This document shows, one piece after another, positions 1-9,428 of a DNA stretch of 64,000 nt. Location of the stretch: assembly GCA_017860455.1 (NCBI GenBank), contig JAGDMF010000011.1, forward strand, positions 1 through 64,000, in the 5' to 3' direction. The translations under genes and the position numbers were made by a program. The stretch's first letter is position 1. Each line of letters begins with the position of its first letter. Source of the stretch: Bacteroidota bacterium (GTDB taxonomy: Bacteria > Bacteroidota > Bacteroidia > Bacteroidales > WCHB1-69). The notes below the pieces were generated by a model. That model searched no databases. It was not told the origin of the DNA and saw only the letters and a list, made by a program, of their open reading frames with translations.

Positions 1-3000
1 TCTTTGCATGGATTCTAACAACGATATTCATTAAAGAGGATGCACAATATTTGTTGTGAATTGCTTTCAAAATTGTATCTTTGCATGGATTCTAACAACC
101 TACATAACTCAAAACAACTATCCTGAACTGTTGTGAATTGCTTTCAAAATTGTATCTTTGCATGGATTCTAACAACTGTGTTTTATCCTGATTAGTTCCA
201 TAAGAGTTGTGAATTGCTTTCAAAATTGTATCTTTGCATGGATTCTAACAACTGGAATATAACAAAGCACTTGAAGAGGTTTGTTGTGAATTGCTTTCAA
301 AATTGTATCTTTGCATGGATTCTAACAACTATAGAAACGCAATTCCGGAAGATGTAAAGGTTGTGAATTGCTTTCAAAATTGTATCTTTGCATGGATTCT
401 AACAACCATACGGAGATTTATATATTCAAAATTCTTGTTGTGAATTGCTTTCAAAATTGTATCTTTGCATGGATTCTAACAACGGAGCTTAGGCTCTTGA
501 ACCACTTGGTTCAGTTGTGAATTGCTTTCAAAATTGTATCTTTGCATGGATTCTAACAACCCAAGATTTACAAATGCCACTCCTATTGAGTTGTGAATTG
601 CTTTCAAAATTGTATCTTTGCATGGATTCTAACAACGGTTAACTGTCAATATCTTTCAACTTACTAGTTGTGAATTGCTTTCAAAATTGTATCTTTGCAT
701 GGATTCTAACAACTTCGGCTTTCGCCTACTAATCGAATAGAGTAGTTGTGAATTGCTTTCAAAATTGTATCTTTGCATGGATTCTAACAACTAGCCTCAA
801 TCATGAAGTTATCAGCTGAATGTTGTGAATTGCTTTCAAAATTGTATCTTTGCATGGATTCCAACAACAAAAGCAGTTTTTGTTTCCGAAGAAGTATGTT
901 GTGAATTGCTTTCAAAATTGTATCTTTGCATGGATTCTAACAACAATCGTTTTGTTTTGCCGGCACATCGAAAGGTTGTGAATTGCTTTCAAAATTGTAT
1001 CTTTGCATGGATTCTAACAACTCACATCTAAACTTTAAAAACCGTTTCTTAGTTGTGAATTGCTTTCAAAATTGTATCTTTGCATGGATTCTAACAACTA
1101 TTAACCCCGTAATCCATGAAACGAGTTAGTTGTGAATTGCTTTCAAAATTGTATCTTTGCATGGATTCTAACAACTCCCATAAGTGCTATTAAAGAAAAT
1201 AGCAAGTTGTGAATTGCTTTCAAAATTGTATCTTTGCATGGATTCTAACAACTTTGCTAACATATGCATTTGATAAAGGATAGTTGTGAATTGCTTTCAA
1301 AATTGTATCTTTGCATGGATTCTAACAACGTTACCCATTGGCGACCAATAGAAATTAATGTTGTGAATTGCTTTCAAAATTGTATCTTTGCATGGATTCT
1401 AACAACAAAGGTTGCAAAGTCTTAATAAATAATATAGTTGTGAATTGCTTTCAAAATTGTATCTTTGCATGGATTCTAACAACGGATCCTGATCAGATCG
1501 CTGAGAAAACTTCGTTGTGAATTGCTTTCAAAATTGTATCTTTGCATGGATTCTAACAACTAGCCTTGAAAAACTACTTACATTCTTGAGTTGTGAATTG
1601 CTTTCAAAATTGTATCTTTGCATGGATTCTAACAACTATATCTAGTATATGTGTACCGCTTTTTAAGTTGTGAATTGCTTTCAAAATTGTATCTTTGCAT
1701 GGATTCTAACAACGATAGCTTAGTAAATAACAAATTAAAAATTGTTGTGAATTGCTTTCAAAATTGTATCTTTGCATGGATTCTAACAACTGTTAAAATG
1801 TCACCTGTTACTCAAACAGAGTTGTGAATTGCTTTCAAAATTGTATCTTTGCATGGATTCTAACAACAAGAAATTCAATTAGAAATAAGTAAATCTAGTT
1901 GTGAATTGCTTTCAAAATTGTATCTTTGCATGGATTCTAACAACTAATAATGATTATCAAATGTGGCATGTTTAGTTGTGAATTGCTTTCAAAATTGTAT
2001 CTTTGCATGGATTCTAACAACGATAGCTTAGTAAATAACAAATTAAAAATAGTTGTGAATTGCTTTCAAAATTGTATCTTTGCATGGATTCTAACAACAA
2101 GCAAAAAGGGTGTAGTTATACATCATGAGTTGTGAATTGCTTTCAAAATTGTATCTTTGCATGGATTCTAACAACTTTTCTTTAAAATCAACACATGGCA
2201 TCAAGTTGTGAATTGCTTTCAAAATTGTATCTTTGCATGGATTCTAACAACCGTGAAATAAATGTAAACGCGCGCCATAAAGTTGTGAATTGCTTTCAAA
2301 ATTGTATCTTTGCATGGATTCTAACAACTGGCGAGGATTTACTCTAACATTTAATTATGTTGTGAATTGCTTTCAAAATTGTATCTTTGCATGGATTCTA
2401 ACAACGAAAATACAGTATGGGGTCAGGTTACGATAGTTGTGAATTGCTTTCAAAATTGTATCTTTGCATGGATTCTAACAACAATACTACTTATCTAAAG
2501 CTATTCAACCCAGTTGTGAATTGCTTTCAAAATTGTATCTTTGCATGGATTCTAACAACTAATCAGAAACAAAGACCTAACAACAATTAGTTGTGAATTG
2601 CTTTCAAAATTGTATCTTTGCATGGATTCTAACAACCGATAATGACGAGGCCTTCATCGACACGGAGTTGTGAATTGCTTTCAAAATTGTATCTTTGCAT
2701 GGATTCTAACAACGTGTACGCGACTTCTCGCAACAAAGAATCGGTTGTGAATTGCTTTCAAAATTGTATCTTTGCATGGATTCTAACAACAAGGTTGACA
2801 CCATGAACCCTGAAGCTCCCGTTGTGAATTGCTTTCAAAATTGTATCTTTGCATGGATTCTAACAACCTTACATTCATATTTATACCGATTTGTACGTTG
2901 TGAATTGCTTTCAAAATTGTATCTTTGCATGGATTCTAACAACACTGAAAAATATGCACACCGGTTAAATGCAGTTGTGAATTGCTTTCAAAATTGTATC

Positions 3001-3097
3001 TTTGCATGGATTCTAACAACTAAAAAACTTTTTCAACAGATTGAAGAGGAGTTGTGAATTGCTTTCAAAATTGTATCTTTGCATGGATTCTAACAAC
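1..3097 (+). CRISPR. Type II-C CRISPR array, 40 full 47-bp repeats plus one partial, 40 spacers
   Basis: The repeat is 47 bp, starting GTTGTGAATTGCTTTC and ending GGATTCTAACAAC. The first copy is cut by the window edge (1-22), the first full copy is 53-99 and the last is 3051-3097. Spacers are 29-31 bp, mostly 30. By eye all repeats are identical except the copy at 822-868, which has a T-to-C change near its 3' end. Spacers 1714-1743 and 2022-2051 are the same except for their last base. Strand is set by the tracrRNA: its anti-repeat pairs with the first 24 bases of the repeat read on the plus strand. Each repeat contains TTG-N19-TATCTTTG, a Bacteroidetes promoter pointing rightwards. The array is next to cas2. 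The leader side cannot be decided because the left end is outside the window. Confidence 0.99.
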
Positions 3098-3115
3098 AGA
3101 ATCCATGCAAAATAC
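3073..3115 (+). repeat. Inverted half-repeat capping the array; hairpin with terminal repeat
   Basis: Directly after the last repeat, 3098-3115 is an inverted copy of repeat positions 23-41. Fourteen bases are perfect (AGAATCCATGCAAA against TTTGCATGGATTCT) and four more pair across a single bulged C. The loop is the last six bases of the repeat, AACAAC. RNA transcribed rightwards through the end of the array would fold into an 18-bp hairpin. No U tract follows, so it is not a classic terminator. Confidence 0.85.
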
Positions 3116-3205
3116 TGTTAATCTGCACGATATAAACACATTTACAAAATAAAATTTAAGTATTATTTTACTACTATTTTTTTCAAAAAACCCACTTTTT
3201 TATTT

Positions 3206-3538
3206 CTAAAATAGTTCTAATTGCTGTGACGTTTGCGGCGTTTCCTGAATTTTTTTTCCATAAAAGATCTCCATGCTTGCAAATTGCTTGTCCGTTATGG
3301 TTAGGATTCCTACATGTCCTTTTTCCGGTAATTTCGATTTAATCCGATTCGTATGTACTTCAGCGTTTTCAGAACTAGGACAATGTCGTAGATAAATTGA
3401 AAATTGAAACATATTGAAGCCATCTTTTAATAACTTCTTCCGAAAATTGGCATATATTTTTCGTTCTTTTTGTGTTTCTGTTGGTAAATCAAAAAAGACT
3501 AAAACCCACATAATTCGATATTCTGAATACCTTTCCAT
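3206..3538 (-). CDS. cas2: CRISPR-associated protein Cas2
   Basis: This 110-aa protein is the usual Cas2 size. The first strand reads [10 protein letters not shown], with the conserved Asp at residue 17 at the end of beta-1, and it has the [20 protein letters not shown] segment shape of type II Cas2 proteins. With Cas1 it forms the integrase that inserts new spacers. It is the last gene of the cas9-cas1-cas2 operon, 15 bp after cas1, and faces the array across about 108 bp. No csn2 or cas4 follows, which is the II-C layout. The divergent C-terminus ends in a QQLELF tail. Confidence 0.96.
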   Translation of the reverse strand: MERYSEYRIMWVLVFFDLPTETQKERKIYANFRKKLLKDGFNMFQFSIYLRHCPSSENAEVHTNRIKSKLPEKGHVGILTITDKQFASMEIFYGKKIQETPQTSQQLELF

Positions 3539-3553
3539 TTCATATAGGTCTAA

Positions 3554-4489
3554 TTATAAAGAAATAATGGGATATAAAATCTTTCGTATTTCTCCTGAAT
3601 AGCACTTAAACAGACTGGAAGTTGTTGTGGAAGCTGCAATCATTAAAGGACTTCGATTGTTATTTATAGTTACATCTAAAACAGGAATTTTTAACAATTC
3701 TGCTTTCACTTCTTTGGTTAATTCTGTTTCTTGTGGAAATTGTTTCATCACCGTTAAAATAAAGTCATCGACATAAGGACGAAAAGGTTCCATTATATCA
3801 TCTGCCAAACAATATGGATTATATTTGCTATGATGATGGATTCCCACTGCCGGAAGCAAACCGGTTGAAACAAGAGCTCTAGCAATTATAGCTCTAAGAA
3901 TAGCATAACCATAATTTAAAAAATTATTTGGATAAATCCCATCCCGATCTCTCTTAAACTCGGGAATATTGGGAAAAATATGTCCCCAGTAGTAAACTGC
4001 TGCACGAGCTTCTAAATTGTCTGAATCATCACTTTTAACTGATTGTGACCATTTTATCATATTTCCAATTTCAATTTGAGTATTCTTCTTTAAAACAGCA
4101 GCTTGATTATTGATTTTCGCCATGATTGTTTGTTGCCATAACTGTTTTTTTAAAGGCAAACTGGCTTCTAATTGAATCCCATAACGTTCAGATTGTAATG
4201 TGTTTCCAACCATTGGCAACATAATCCCATTGGGCATAGATTTGGAATTACAATGTATTAATGCAATGTTGTTTTGTAGCATTTTCTCAATGAGCCCTTG
4301 TGTAATTGTAATTTGAAAGTTGTCTAAAATGCATATGCCAACATCTTCAATAGGAATCGTTTTTTCAAGTTCAATATTGGCTGTTCCATCAGTTCTTACT
4401 TCATCAGATGAAGGTTTTTTAATCACAATTTGCTCATTTTTTGTACTTAAATAAGCAGGATTTCCAAAAAATAGTGTTTTCTTAATCAT
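3554..4489 (-). CDS. cas1: CRISPR-associated endonuclease Cas1, type II
   Basis: This 311-aa protein matches type II Cas1 (about 290-310 aa). It begins with the N-terminal MIKKTLFFGNPAYL strand and has the metal-site residues expected of the family: Glu160 in NLEARAAVYYW and the His cluster at 218-220 in GIHHHSKYN, followed by the acidic DDIMEPFRPYVD segment. It acts with Cas2 to integrate spacers. Its ATG overlaps the cas9 stop by 8 bp (ATGATTAA), so translation is probably coupled. Nothing suggests inactivation. Confidence 0.97.
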   Translation of the reverse strand: MIKKTLFFGNPAYLSTKNEQIVIKKPSSDEVRTDGTANIELEKTIPIEDVGICILDNFQITITQGLIEKMLQNNIALIHCNSKSMPNGIMLPMVGNTLQSERYGIQLEASLPLKKQLWQQTIMAKINNQAAVLKKNTQIEIGNMIKWSQSVKSDDSDNLEARAAVYYWGHIFPNIPEFKRDRDGIYPNNFLNYGYAILRAIIARALVSTGLLPAVGIHHHSKYNPYCLADDIMEPFRPYVDDFILTVMKQFPQETELTKEVKAELLKIPVLDVTINNNRSPLMIAASTTTSSLFKCYSGEIRKILYPIISL

Positions 4490-7400
4490 CAGTCTTAAAA
4501 ATTGATATGATTCTTCCTAAACGATCTATTTTTAATGGGATACATATTTCTTTAATCTGTTCTCCATTAAATTTTGCCGTTTTCGAATTAAAACTAGTAT
4601 CTATTTCTTTCTCGGTAATCTCTTTTGAAAAACTTACTGGAGTGAAATATATTGTTCCTTCACTAAAATCATTTACACGAAAAATTCGATCTCTTTCAAT
4701 ATGATTTAAATTTGCTTGTTCTTCATTTTTCCTTGGAATATAAACTAAATCATAAGGTGATAAAATAAAAAAAAGTGGATTACCATCTTTATCAACTGAC
4801 GGAACTGCTTTTTCTCCAATTTTGATTCTACAAATAATTTCTCTTAATGGAATAGTTCGGAAAATCCTTTTATTACAATTTTCATTTTGATCAAAACATT
4901 TTTTTAAATAAATTGCAAAAAATAAATTTGTACCATCAGCAGCTTCTACGAATTTTTCTTTTTTGTTGCCTGTTTGACCAACAGAGAATTTTTCCGCTTT
5001 TTCATAAACCCGAACTTTCAAAATGGGTTGATGATCTTTCCCATTATTGTATTTTTTGATATTCAAATTCAATTCCTCAATTCCTTCAGGAGAAAATGCT
5101 ATTTCAGGATTATTATCTTTAGTTTCCAAAAATCGCAATAGAATTTTTTGAATTCCTGTATCCGTAATTTTTAAAATATTTTTAAAAATTTTCTCAATTT
5201 CCAAAAAGGTTCCCTTATTATTTTTAAAAATTGATCCTAATTCTTTTCTTGTTGCAAAATATTTATCATTCGTATCATTTTTTGTGAAATAGTAAATACT
5301 AATTTTGGATAGATTTATATCACTCCAAATCTCTTTGTTTTCTTCAAAATATTTTTTGATTTTTTTAAGATCATTTCCGGAATTGATTAACTCCATGATT
5401 TTCTTTTTGAGATCAATATTAACAATTGATGTTGGATTCATAATCGCAATAGGTAAAGAAACTTCTTTGATTTTTCTTAAATTTACTTCGCCAAAAACAG
5501 TATCCTTATGCAGAGGTTTCCGAATAGACCAATGTTCTCCTTTTGTTTGCTCAACTAATTTCTTCTTACCGGATTCGTCCATTTTTTGGGTTAAATTTTT
5601 GGTTTTATAGATAACCCTTAAATTTTGTTTAAAACTAACAATAATCTTATCCAATTCATTTTTAACATCCACAGGAAAACTATCCCAAGGTTTATAAAAA
5701 TCTTTTGGAACTTCAATTTTTTTAAAGTTTTTACCTTGAGTCCATACCCCATTTTCATTTTTCTCTTTCAAAGGTATTTCAATCTCTTCAAATCTTCTTA
5801 ATTTTTTTGCCAGTCCCTTTTGTAAATGAAATTTCTGACTTTTTGCATTTTCATTGTTTAGATACTGAACATGTTCTCTAGTTGTACAAGCAATAACGAC
5901 TGCATCCATTGCGTGGTGTCTGTGATCAATTCTTTTAGTACTAAACCCTTTAGATATAAGAAAAGGAACTTTTGGAATTTTATGTCCTTCTTTGTTAATA
6001 GCTATATAATCTAATGTTCCGGTCATTTCATTTAACCTTTCAAATCGAGGTAAAACCAATTCATTCCACTTGTCATTAATTCCCCAATGTTGTTTAAGTT
6101 GACTGGTAATGCTTCCGGTTACGGAAATTAAATTTTTGGAAGTCGCTTCTTGCTCTAAAGAACCATCCTCTAATTTTTGTCTCACAATATTTGATAATAA
6201 TCGTTTGATCTCTTTACTGATATATTTTGTATCGTTTAATTGTCTTTCAATAAATTGATCAGGAATATCTTCCATTAACATTTTTTTCATTTTACTTCTA
6301 TTGTATGAATATTGACTTTTAACAAAATCAATATATTTATCTTCCGAAACAATATCTATAATTATGTTACTGCTTGTTAATAGAACTTTTTCTCCATGAT
6401 GATTTTTTATAAACTCATACCCCAATTCTCTATCTTTTAAAGCATTAACTTCAGATTCACAGATTACTTTATTTGAAAACGAATCATCAAAAAACCTGGA
6501 TTGGGGTATAACGTGTTCAATCTGATATGCTTCTGTAAAAAGTTTTCCTAATGGAATAATAAGTCCTGTGTATGGGGATTTATATTTTTGTTCTAACCAT
6601 AATTTATATCTCAATATCTCTGAACTTGTTAGATTTGCATTTTTCGAAATTTTGTTTATAAATTCGTATTCTGAATCCTCTTTAGTGAGATTCCCAACTG
6701 CAAATTCTTCATAAATTTTAAGTATTTCTTGTTGCGTTGGAGAATGAGGAATCACTCCATCAATATGAAAATTTGGATTTTTAAACTCCATAAGCATAGC
6801 TTTGATTCTCAAATTGGTATTCTCATTTTCAGAAACAACTTTTGATAATCGTTCACGTTCTTTCTTGTCATTTCTAAGTTCTCTTCCTAATTCTAAATGA
6901 ATTTCATCAATGTGACCCTCTTTAATCCAAATATCTCTTACAGTTCTGAGAGTCTCCAATATGATCTGTTCTACAATTGGATTTCTTAAAGAGTTTTGTT
7001 TAAAATTTATTATAAAATCATCTAATTCTTTTGGAGTCTCCCATTTGGTAACTTCCTTTGCTTCAGAAAACCTGTTATAAACAATATAACAAGCTAAATG
7101 TTCTTGTAGCCCTTTATAATCGTAAATTGATTGTAATTTTTTTAATTTTTCTCTAATATGAATTTGAATATTTTCATCATCTTCTGCATCGATAATTTTT
7201 TCAATTCTTTCGATTGTTTTACTGTCGATAGCATCTATTGACCAATATTTTCCCATTCTCATTAATGGAAGCATTTTTTTGATTGCTTTGGCTGAGAATG
7301 AACCGTATTCTTTTTCAAAACTACGAATTTTTTTAAAAGAATCAATAAAATCACTATTTAGTCTATTTTTTTCAGCAAATCTATTTAACGCAGTTTCCAA

Positions 7401-9128
7401 TTCCACTTTGTCTTCAACAGAATATAAAATATGCCATAATTGTTCTTCCTTTTCTGATGTTAAAAAAGATTTATCAATTTCTGCTTTTTCAAGTTTTGAC
7501 AGAATTTTTCCTCTAGTTTCGTTACATGGATATTCTTTTGTTTTATCGTCAACATAATTCCAACGATATGGATATGAATATTCTTTACCTTTAACCTTTT
7601 TAATTTTAAAATAACTACCAAATAATGAATCTTGAGTAATTTTTTCTTTATCATTTAACCAATCAAAAAGGGCAACATAATCATCTTCAGATTGAAGAAA
7701 TTCAGAAGTAACTTCATAATCTGTATAATATTTGCCGTTTATTTCTTTTTCTCTCTCGAATATTTTTAGATTTGCAATGAATTTCCATAATCTAAACTCC
7801 TGAAATAAAGGATGAGATTTGGCAATACATTTTACACCAAAATGATCACCTTTAGGAGAATATCTTGATTCAAAAGGACAGTTGCTGATTAATGATTTTT
7901 TACTTTTTAAAGGTCTTTGATAAAAAAGAATATCTTTGATAAAAAGATCCACAAAACTCCAACTTTGAATATTGTTTTTCTGATTTTCATTTGATGGATA
8001 TAATTCTGAAATACATTTTTTATATAATTTTTTATCCTTTAATTCAGGATGAAATTCTGATTGTTTTGTTAAAATGGCTTCAAATTCTTCACGATAATAC
8101 TTTCTTTCAATAGTTCTAACAAGTTTTCCTCTGATTTTTTGAGTGGGATTATTCAATAAAGAATCATAAATATAGGTTCCAACAGTTTTATGAGACTGAT
8201 CCAAATCTTTTTGAGTCTTTAGTTTAATCAGTTGCCATTCACTTTCCCATTCTGCATCAGTTGGTATGGCAAACCGTTGACTAATATTTCCGAATTCATC
8301 CTTTTTTTCATTTCCTTCACTATCAATGTCAATAGTTGATATAATATTCTTTTCCAGTCCTACCCATTGTGGAATCTCTCTTTTAAAAATTTTCCCTACA
8401 CTACCATTTTCTAGTTCCACAAAAAGTATTTTTAATCCTTTGTATTCTTTCCCAGTATCAGTGATTTTGTTAATTTTGTTCGTGTAAAACACTTTTTTTG
8501 TTTTGGCAGTTTTTGTCCCATCCTCATCATCTTCTCCTCTTAATTGATAATATCCTCTTTTTTGATTGAAATTTAATATAATCCAAGCTAACTCTTCTTT
8601 TGAAATTTTTTCTGTTAATGCTTTCTTTCTCAAAAAATAGATTGTCCAGTCAAGAGGAATTTTTCTTCCATTTTGGATAAAATTCAGATTGATTTGACGA
8701 AATTCTTCTAACATTTGATAAAATGAATCCATAAAGATAAATTGAAAATGATCATTTTCAGGACGCCAAGCTAGTTTAGGTTCCTGATTTTCAATGAACT
8801 TACCAAAGGTTTTTGGTTCATTTTTATTCCACCCAATTTCTTGTGCATAATGTTCCGGTAAAAAACCAAGAATGTTTAGAACTCTATGTAAACGTTCTCT
8901 TCTTAATAAAGATCTTTCCTTTAATCTTCTTACTCCTCTAAAGGCTGTTCTATTTGCAGTTTTTGAAATTGTATTTCCACTGTTGAATTTTCCCATTTCT
9001 TCTGCATCCATGGGAATGATTCTACTACCCATACATTCAATTTTTTGAGGAGTATCATTTTCATTAGTAGATACTACAGCCCAGCCAATACTGTTAGTTC
9101 CTAAATCTAATCCTAAAATATTTTTCAT
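4482..9128 (-). CDS. cas9: CRISPR-associated endonuclease Cas9, type II-C
   Basis: This 1548-aa protein is an RNA-guided double-strand DNA nuclease. RuvC-I is at the N-terminus (ILGLDLGTNSIGWAVV, Asp8), followed by the Arg-rich bridge helix (RRLKERSLLRRERLHR). RuvC-II has Glu746 in HLELGREL. HNH has IEHVIPQS with His872 and Asn895, spaced exactly as His840 and Asn863 of S. pyogenes Cas9. RuvC-III has HHAMD with His1072 and Asp1075. All nuclease residues are present, except that the Asp before the HNH His is Glu871. It is long for II-C Cas9, like other Bacteroidetes members. It is first in the cas operon. The ATG at 9128 is the only sensible start, because RuvC-I begins at once. Confidence 0.98.
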   Translation of the reverse strand: MKNILGLDLGTNSIGWAVVSTNENDTPQKIECMGSRIIPMDAEEMGKFNSGNTISKTANRTAFRGVRRLKERSLLRRERLHRVLNILGFLPEHYAQEIGWNKNEPKTFGKFIENQEPKLAWRPENDHFQFIFMDSFYQMLEEFRQINLNFIQNGRKIPLDWTIYFLRKKALTEKISKEELAWIILNFNQKRGYYQLRGEDDEDGTKTAKTKKVFYTNKINKITDTGKEYKGLKILFVELENGSVGKIFKREIPQWVGLEKNIISTIDIDSEGNEKKDEFGNISQRFAIPTDAEWESEWQLIKLKTQKDLDQSHKTVGTYIYDSLLNNPTQKIRGKLVRTIERKYYREEFEAILTKQSEFHPELKDKKLYKKCISELYPSNENQKNNIQSWSFVDLFIKDILFYQRPLKSKKSLISNCPFESRYSPKGDHFGVKCIAKSHPLFQEFRLWKFIANLKIFEREKEINGKYYTDYEVTSEFLQSEDDYVALFDWLNDKEKITQDSLFGSYFKIKKVKGKEYSYPYRWNYVDDKTKEYPCNETRGKILSKLEKAEIDKSFLTSEKEEQLWHILYSVEDKVELETALNRFAEKNRLNSDFIDSFKKIRSFEKEYGSFSAKAIKKMLPLMRMGKYWSIDAIDSKTIERIEKIIDAEDDENIQIHIREKLKKLQSIYDYKGLQEHLACYIVYNRFSEAKEVTKWETPKELDDFIINFKQNSLRNPIVEQIILETLRTVRDIWIKEGHIDEIHLELGRELRNDKKERERLSKVVSENENTNLRIKAMLMEFKNPNFHIDGVIPHSPTQQEILKIYEEFAVGNLTKEDSEYEFINKISKNANLTSSEILRYKLWLEQKYKSPYTGLIIPLGKLFTEAYQIEHVIPQSRFFDDSFSNKVICESEVNALKDRELGYEFIKNHHGEKVLLTSSNIIIDIVSEDKYIDFVKSQYSYNRSKMKKMLMEDIPDQFIERQLNDTKYISKEIKRLLSNIVRQKLEDGSLEQEATSKNLISVTGSITSQLKQHWGINDKWNELVLPRFERLNEMTGTLDYIAINKEGHKIPKVPFLISKGFSTKRIDHRHHAMDAVVIACTTREHVQYLNNENAKSQKFHLQKGLAKKLRRFEEIEIPLKEKNENGVWTQGKNFKKIEVPKDFYKPWDSFPVDVKNELDKIIVSFKQNLRVIYKTKNLTQKMDESGKKKLVEQTKGEHWSIRKPLHKDTVFGEVNLRKIKEVSLPIAIMNPTSIVNIDLKKKIMELINSGNDLKKIKKYFEENKEIWSDINLSKISIYYFTKNDTNDKYFATRKELGSIFKNNKGTFLEIEKIFKNILKITDTGIQKILLRFLETKDNNPEIAFSPEGIEELNLNIKKYNNGKDHQPILKVRVYEKAEKFSVGQTGNKKEKFVEAADGTNLFFAIYLKKCFDQNENCNKRIFRTIPLREIICRIKIGEKAVPSVDKDGNPLFFILSPYDLVYIPRKNEEQANLNHIERDRIFRVNDFSEGTIYFTPVSFSKEITEKEIDTSFNSKTAKFNGEQIKEICIPLKIDRLGRIISIFKTDD

Positions 9129-9133
9129 ATTTC

Positions 9134-9163
9134 TTGTATTTTATAAATTTATTTGTATATTTG
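9134..9163 (+). promoter_or_regulatory. Predicted tracrRNA promoter
   Basis: A TTG (9134-9136), a 19-nt spacer and TATATTTG (9156-9163) match the Bacteroidetes sigma-ABfr consensus exactly. Transcription would start around 9168-9170, right at the first base of the anti-repeat. The element sits inside the cas9 leader and reads away from cas9. Confidence 0.75.
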
Positions 9164-9168
9164 CAGCA

Positions 9169-9248
9169 CAATTTTGAAGCAATTCACAATAAGGATTATT
9201 CCGTTGTGAAAACATCTAAAGCGGGAGATTTTTTCTCTCGTTTTTTTT
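9169..9248 (+). ncRNA. tracrRNA
   Basis: The anti-repeat (9169-9191) complements the first 24 bases of the CRISPR repeat with one bulged U and one terminal G-U pair. It is followed by AAGGATTATTCCGTTGTG, the nexus-type segment typical of Bacteroidetes II-C tracrRNAs, then AAAACATCTAAAG. It ends in a terminator hairpin (CGGGAG against CTCTCG, 9222-9240) with eight Ts at 9241-9248. The RNA pairs with crRNA and is needed for Cas9 loading. It is divergent from cas9, about 40 bp from its start codon. Confidence 0.93.
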
Positions 9249-9296
9249 GATTTTTACTTCTCAACTTTTTTTTCATTCTTTTTCAAATAGATATTG

Positions 9297-9325
9297 CAAA
9301 AATACAAATTTCATTCAATTATCAA
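9297..9325 (-). promoter_or_regulatory. Predicted cas9 operon promoter
   Basis: Read on the minus strand, TTG (9325-9323), an 18-nt gap and TATTTTTG (9304-9297) fit the Bacteroidetes promoter with a slightly short spacer. Transcription from here would cross the whole tracrRNA gene on the opposite strand before reaching cas9, giving a leader of about 160 nt. I saw no better box nearer to the cas9 start. Confidence 0.5.
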
Positions 9326-9428
9326 TAATTTATTTTTTATTTATAATCTTCAATATTGATTTTAAAAACATTGAATACCACTCATTTAAAAAATATTTGT
9401 CCATTATACATAATTTGTAAAAATGTTG

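Noticed and set aside
825-3057. Plus-strand ORFs inside the array (825-1031, 1950-2135, 2752-3057).
   Set aside because: Their translations are the repeat read over and over (NCFQNCIFAWI and LLSKLYLCMDSNN). They are open only because repeat plus spacer happens to lack stops.
3073-3115. The array-end hairpin as a standard rho-independent terminator.
   Set aside because: The stem is long enough but no T tract follows; the next bases are TGTTAATCTG.
3098-3205. A csn2 or cas4 gene, or another accessory gene next to cas2.
   Set aside because: Only 108 bp of AT-rich sequence lies between cas2 and the array, with no ORF. This supports II-C rather than II-A or II-B.
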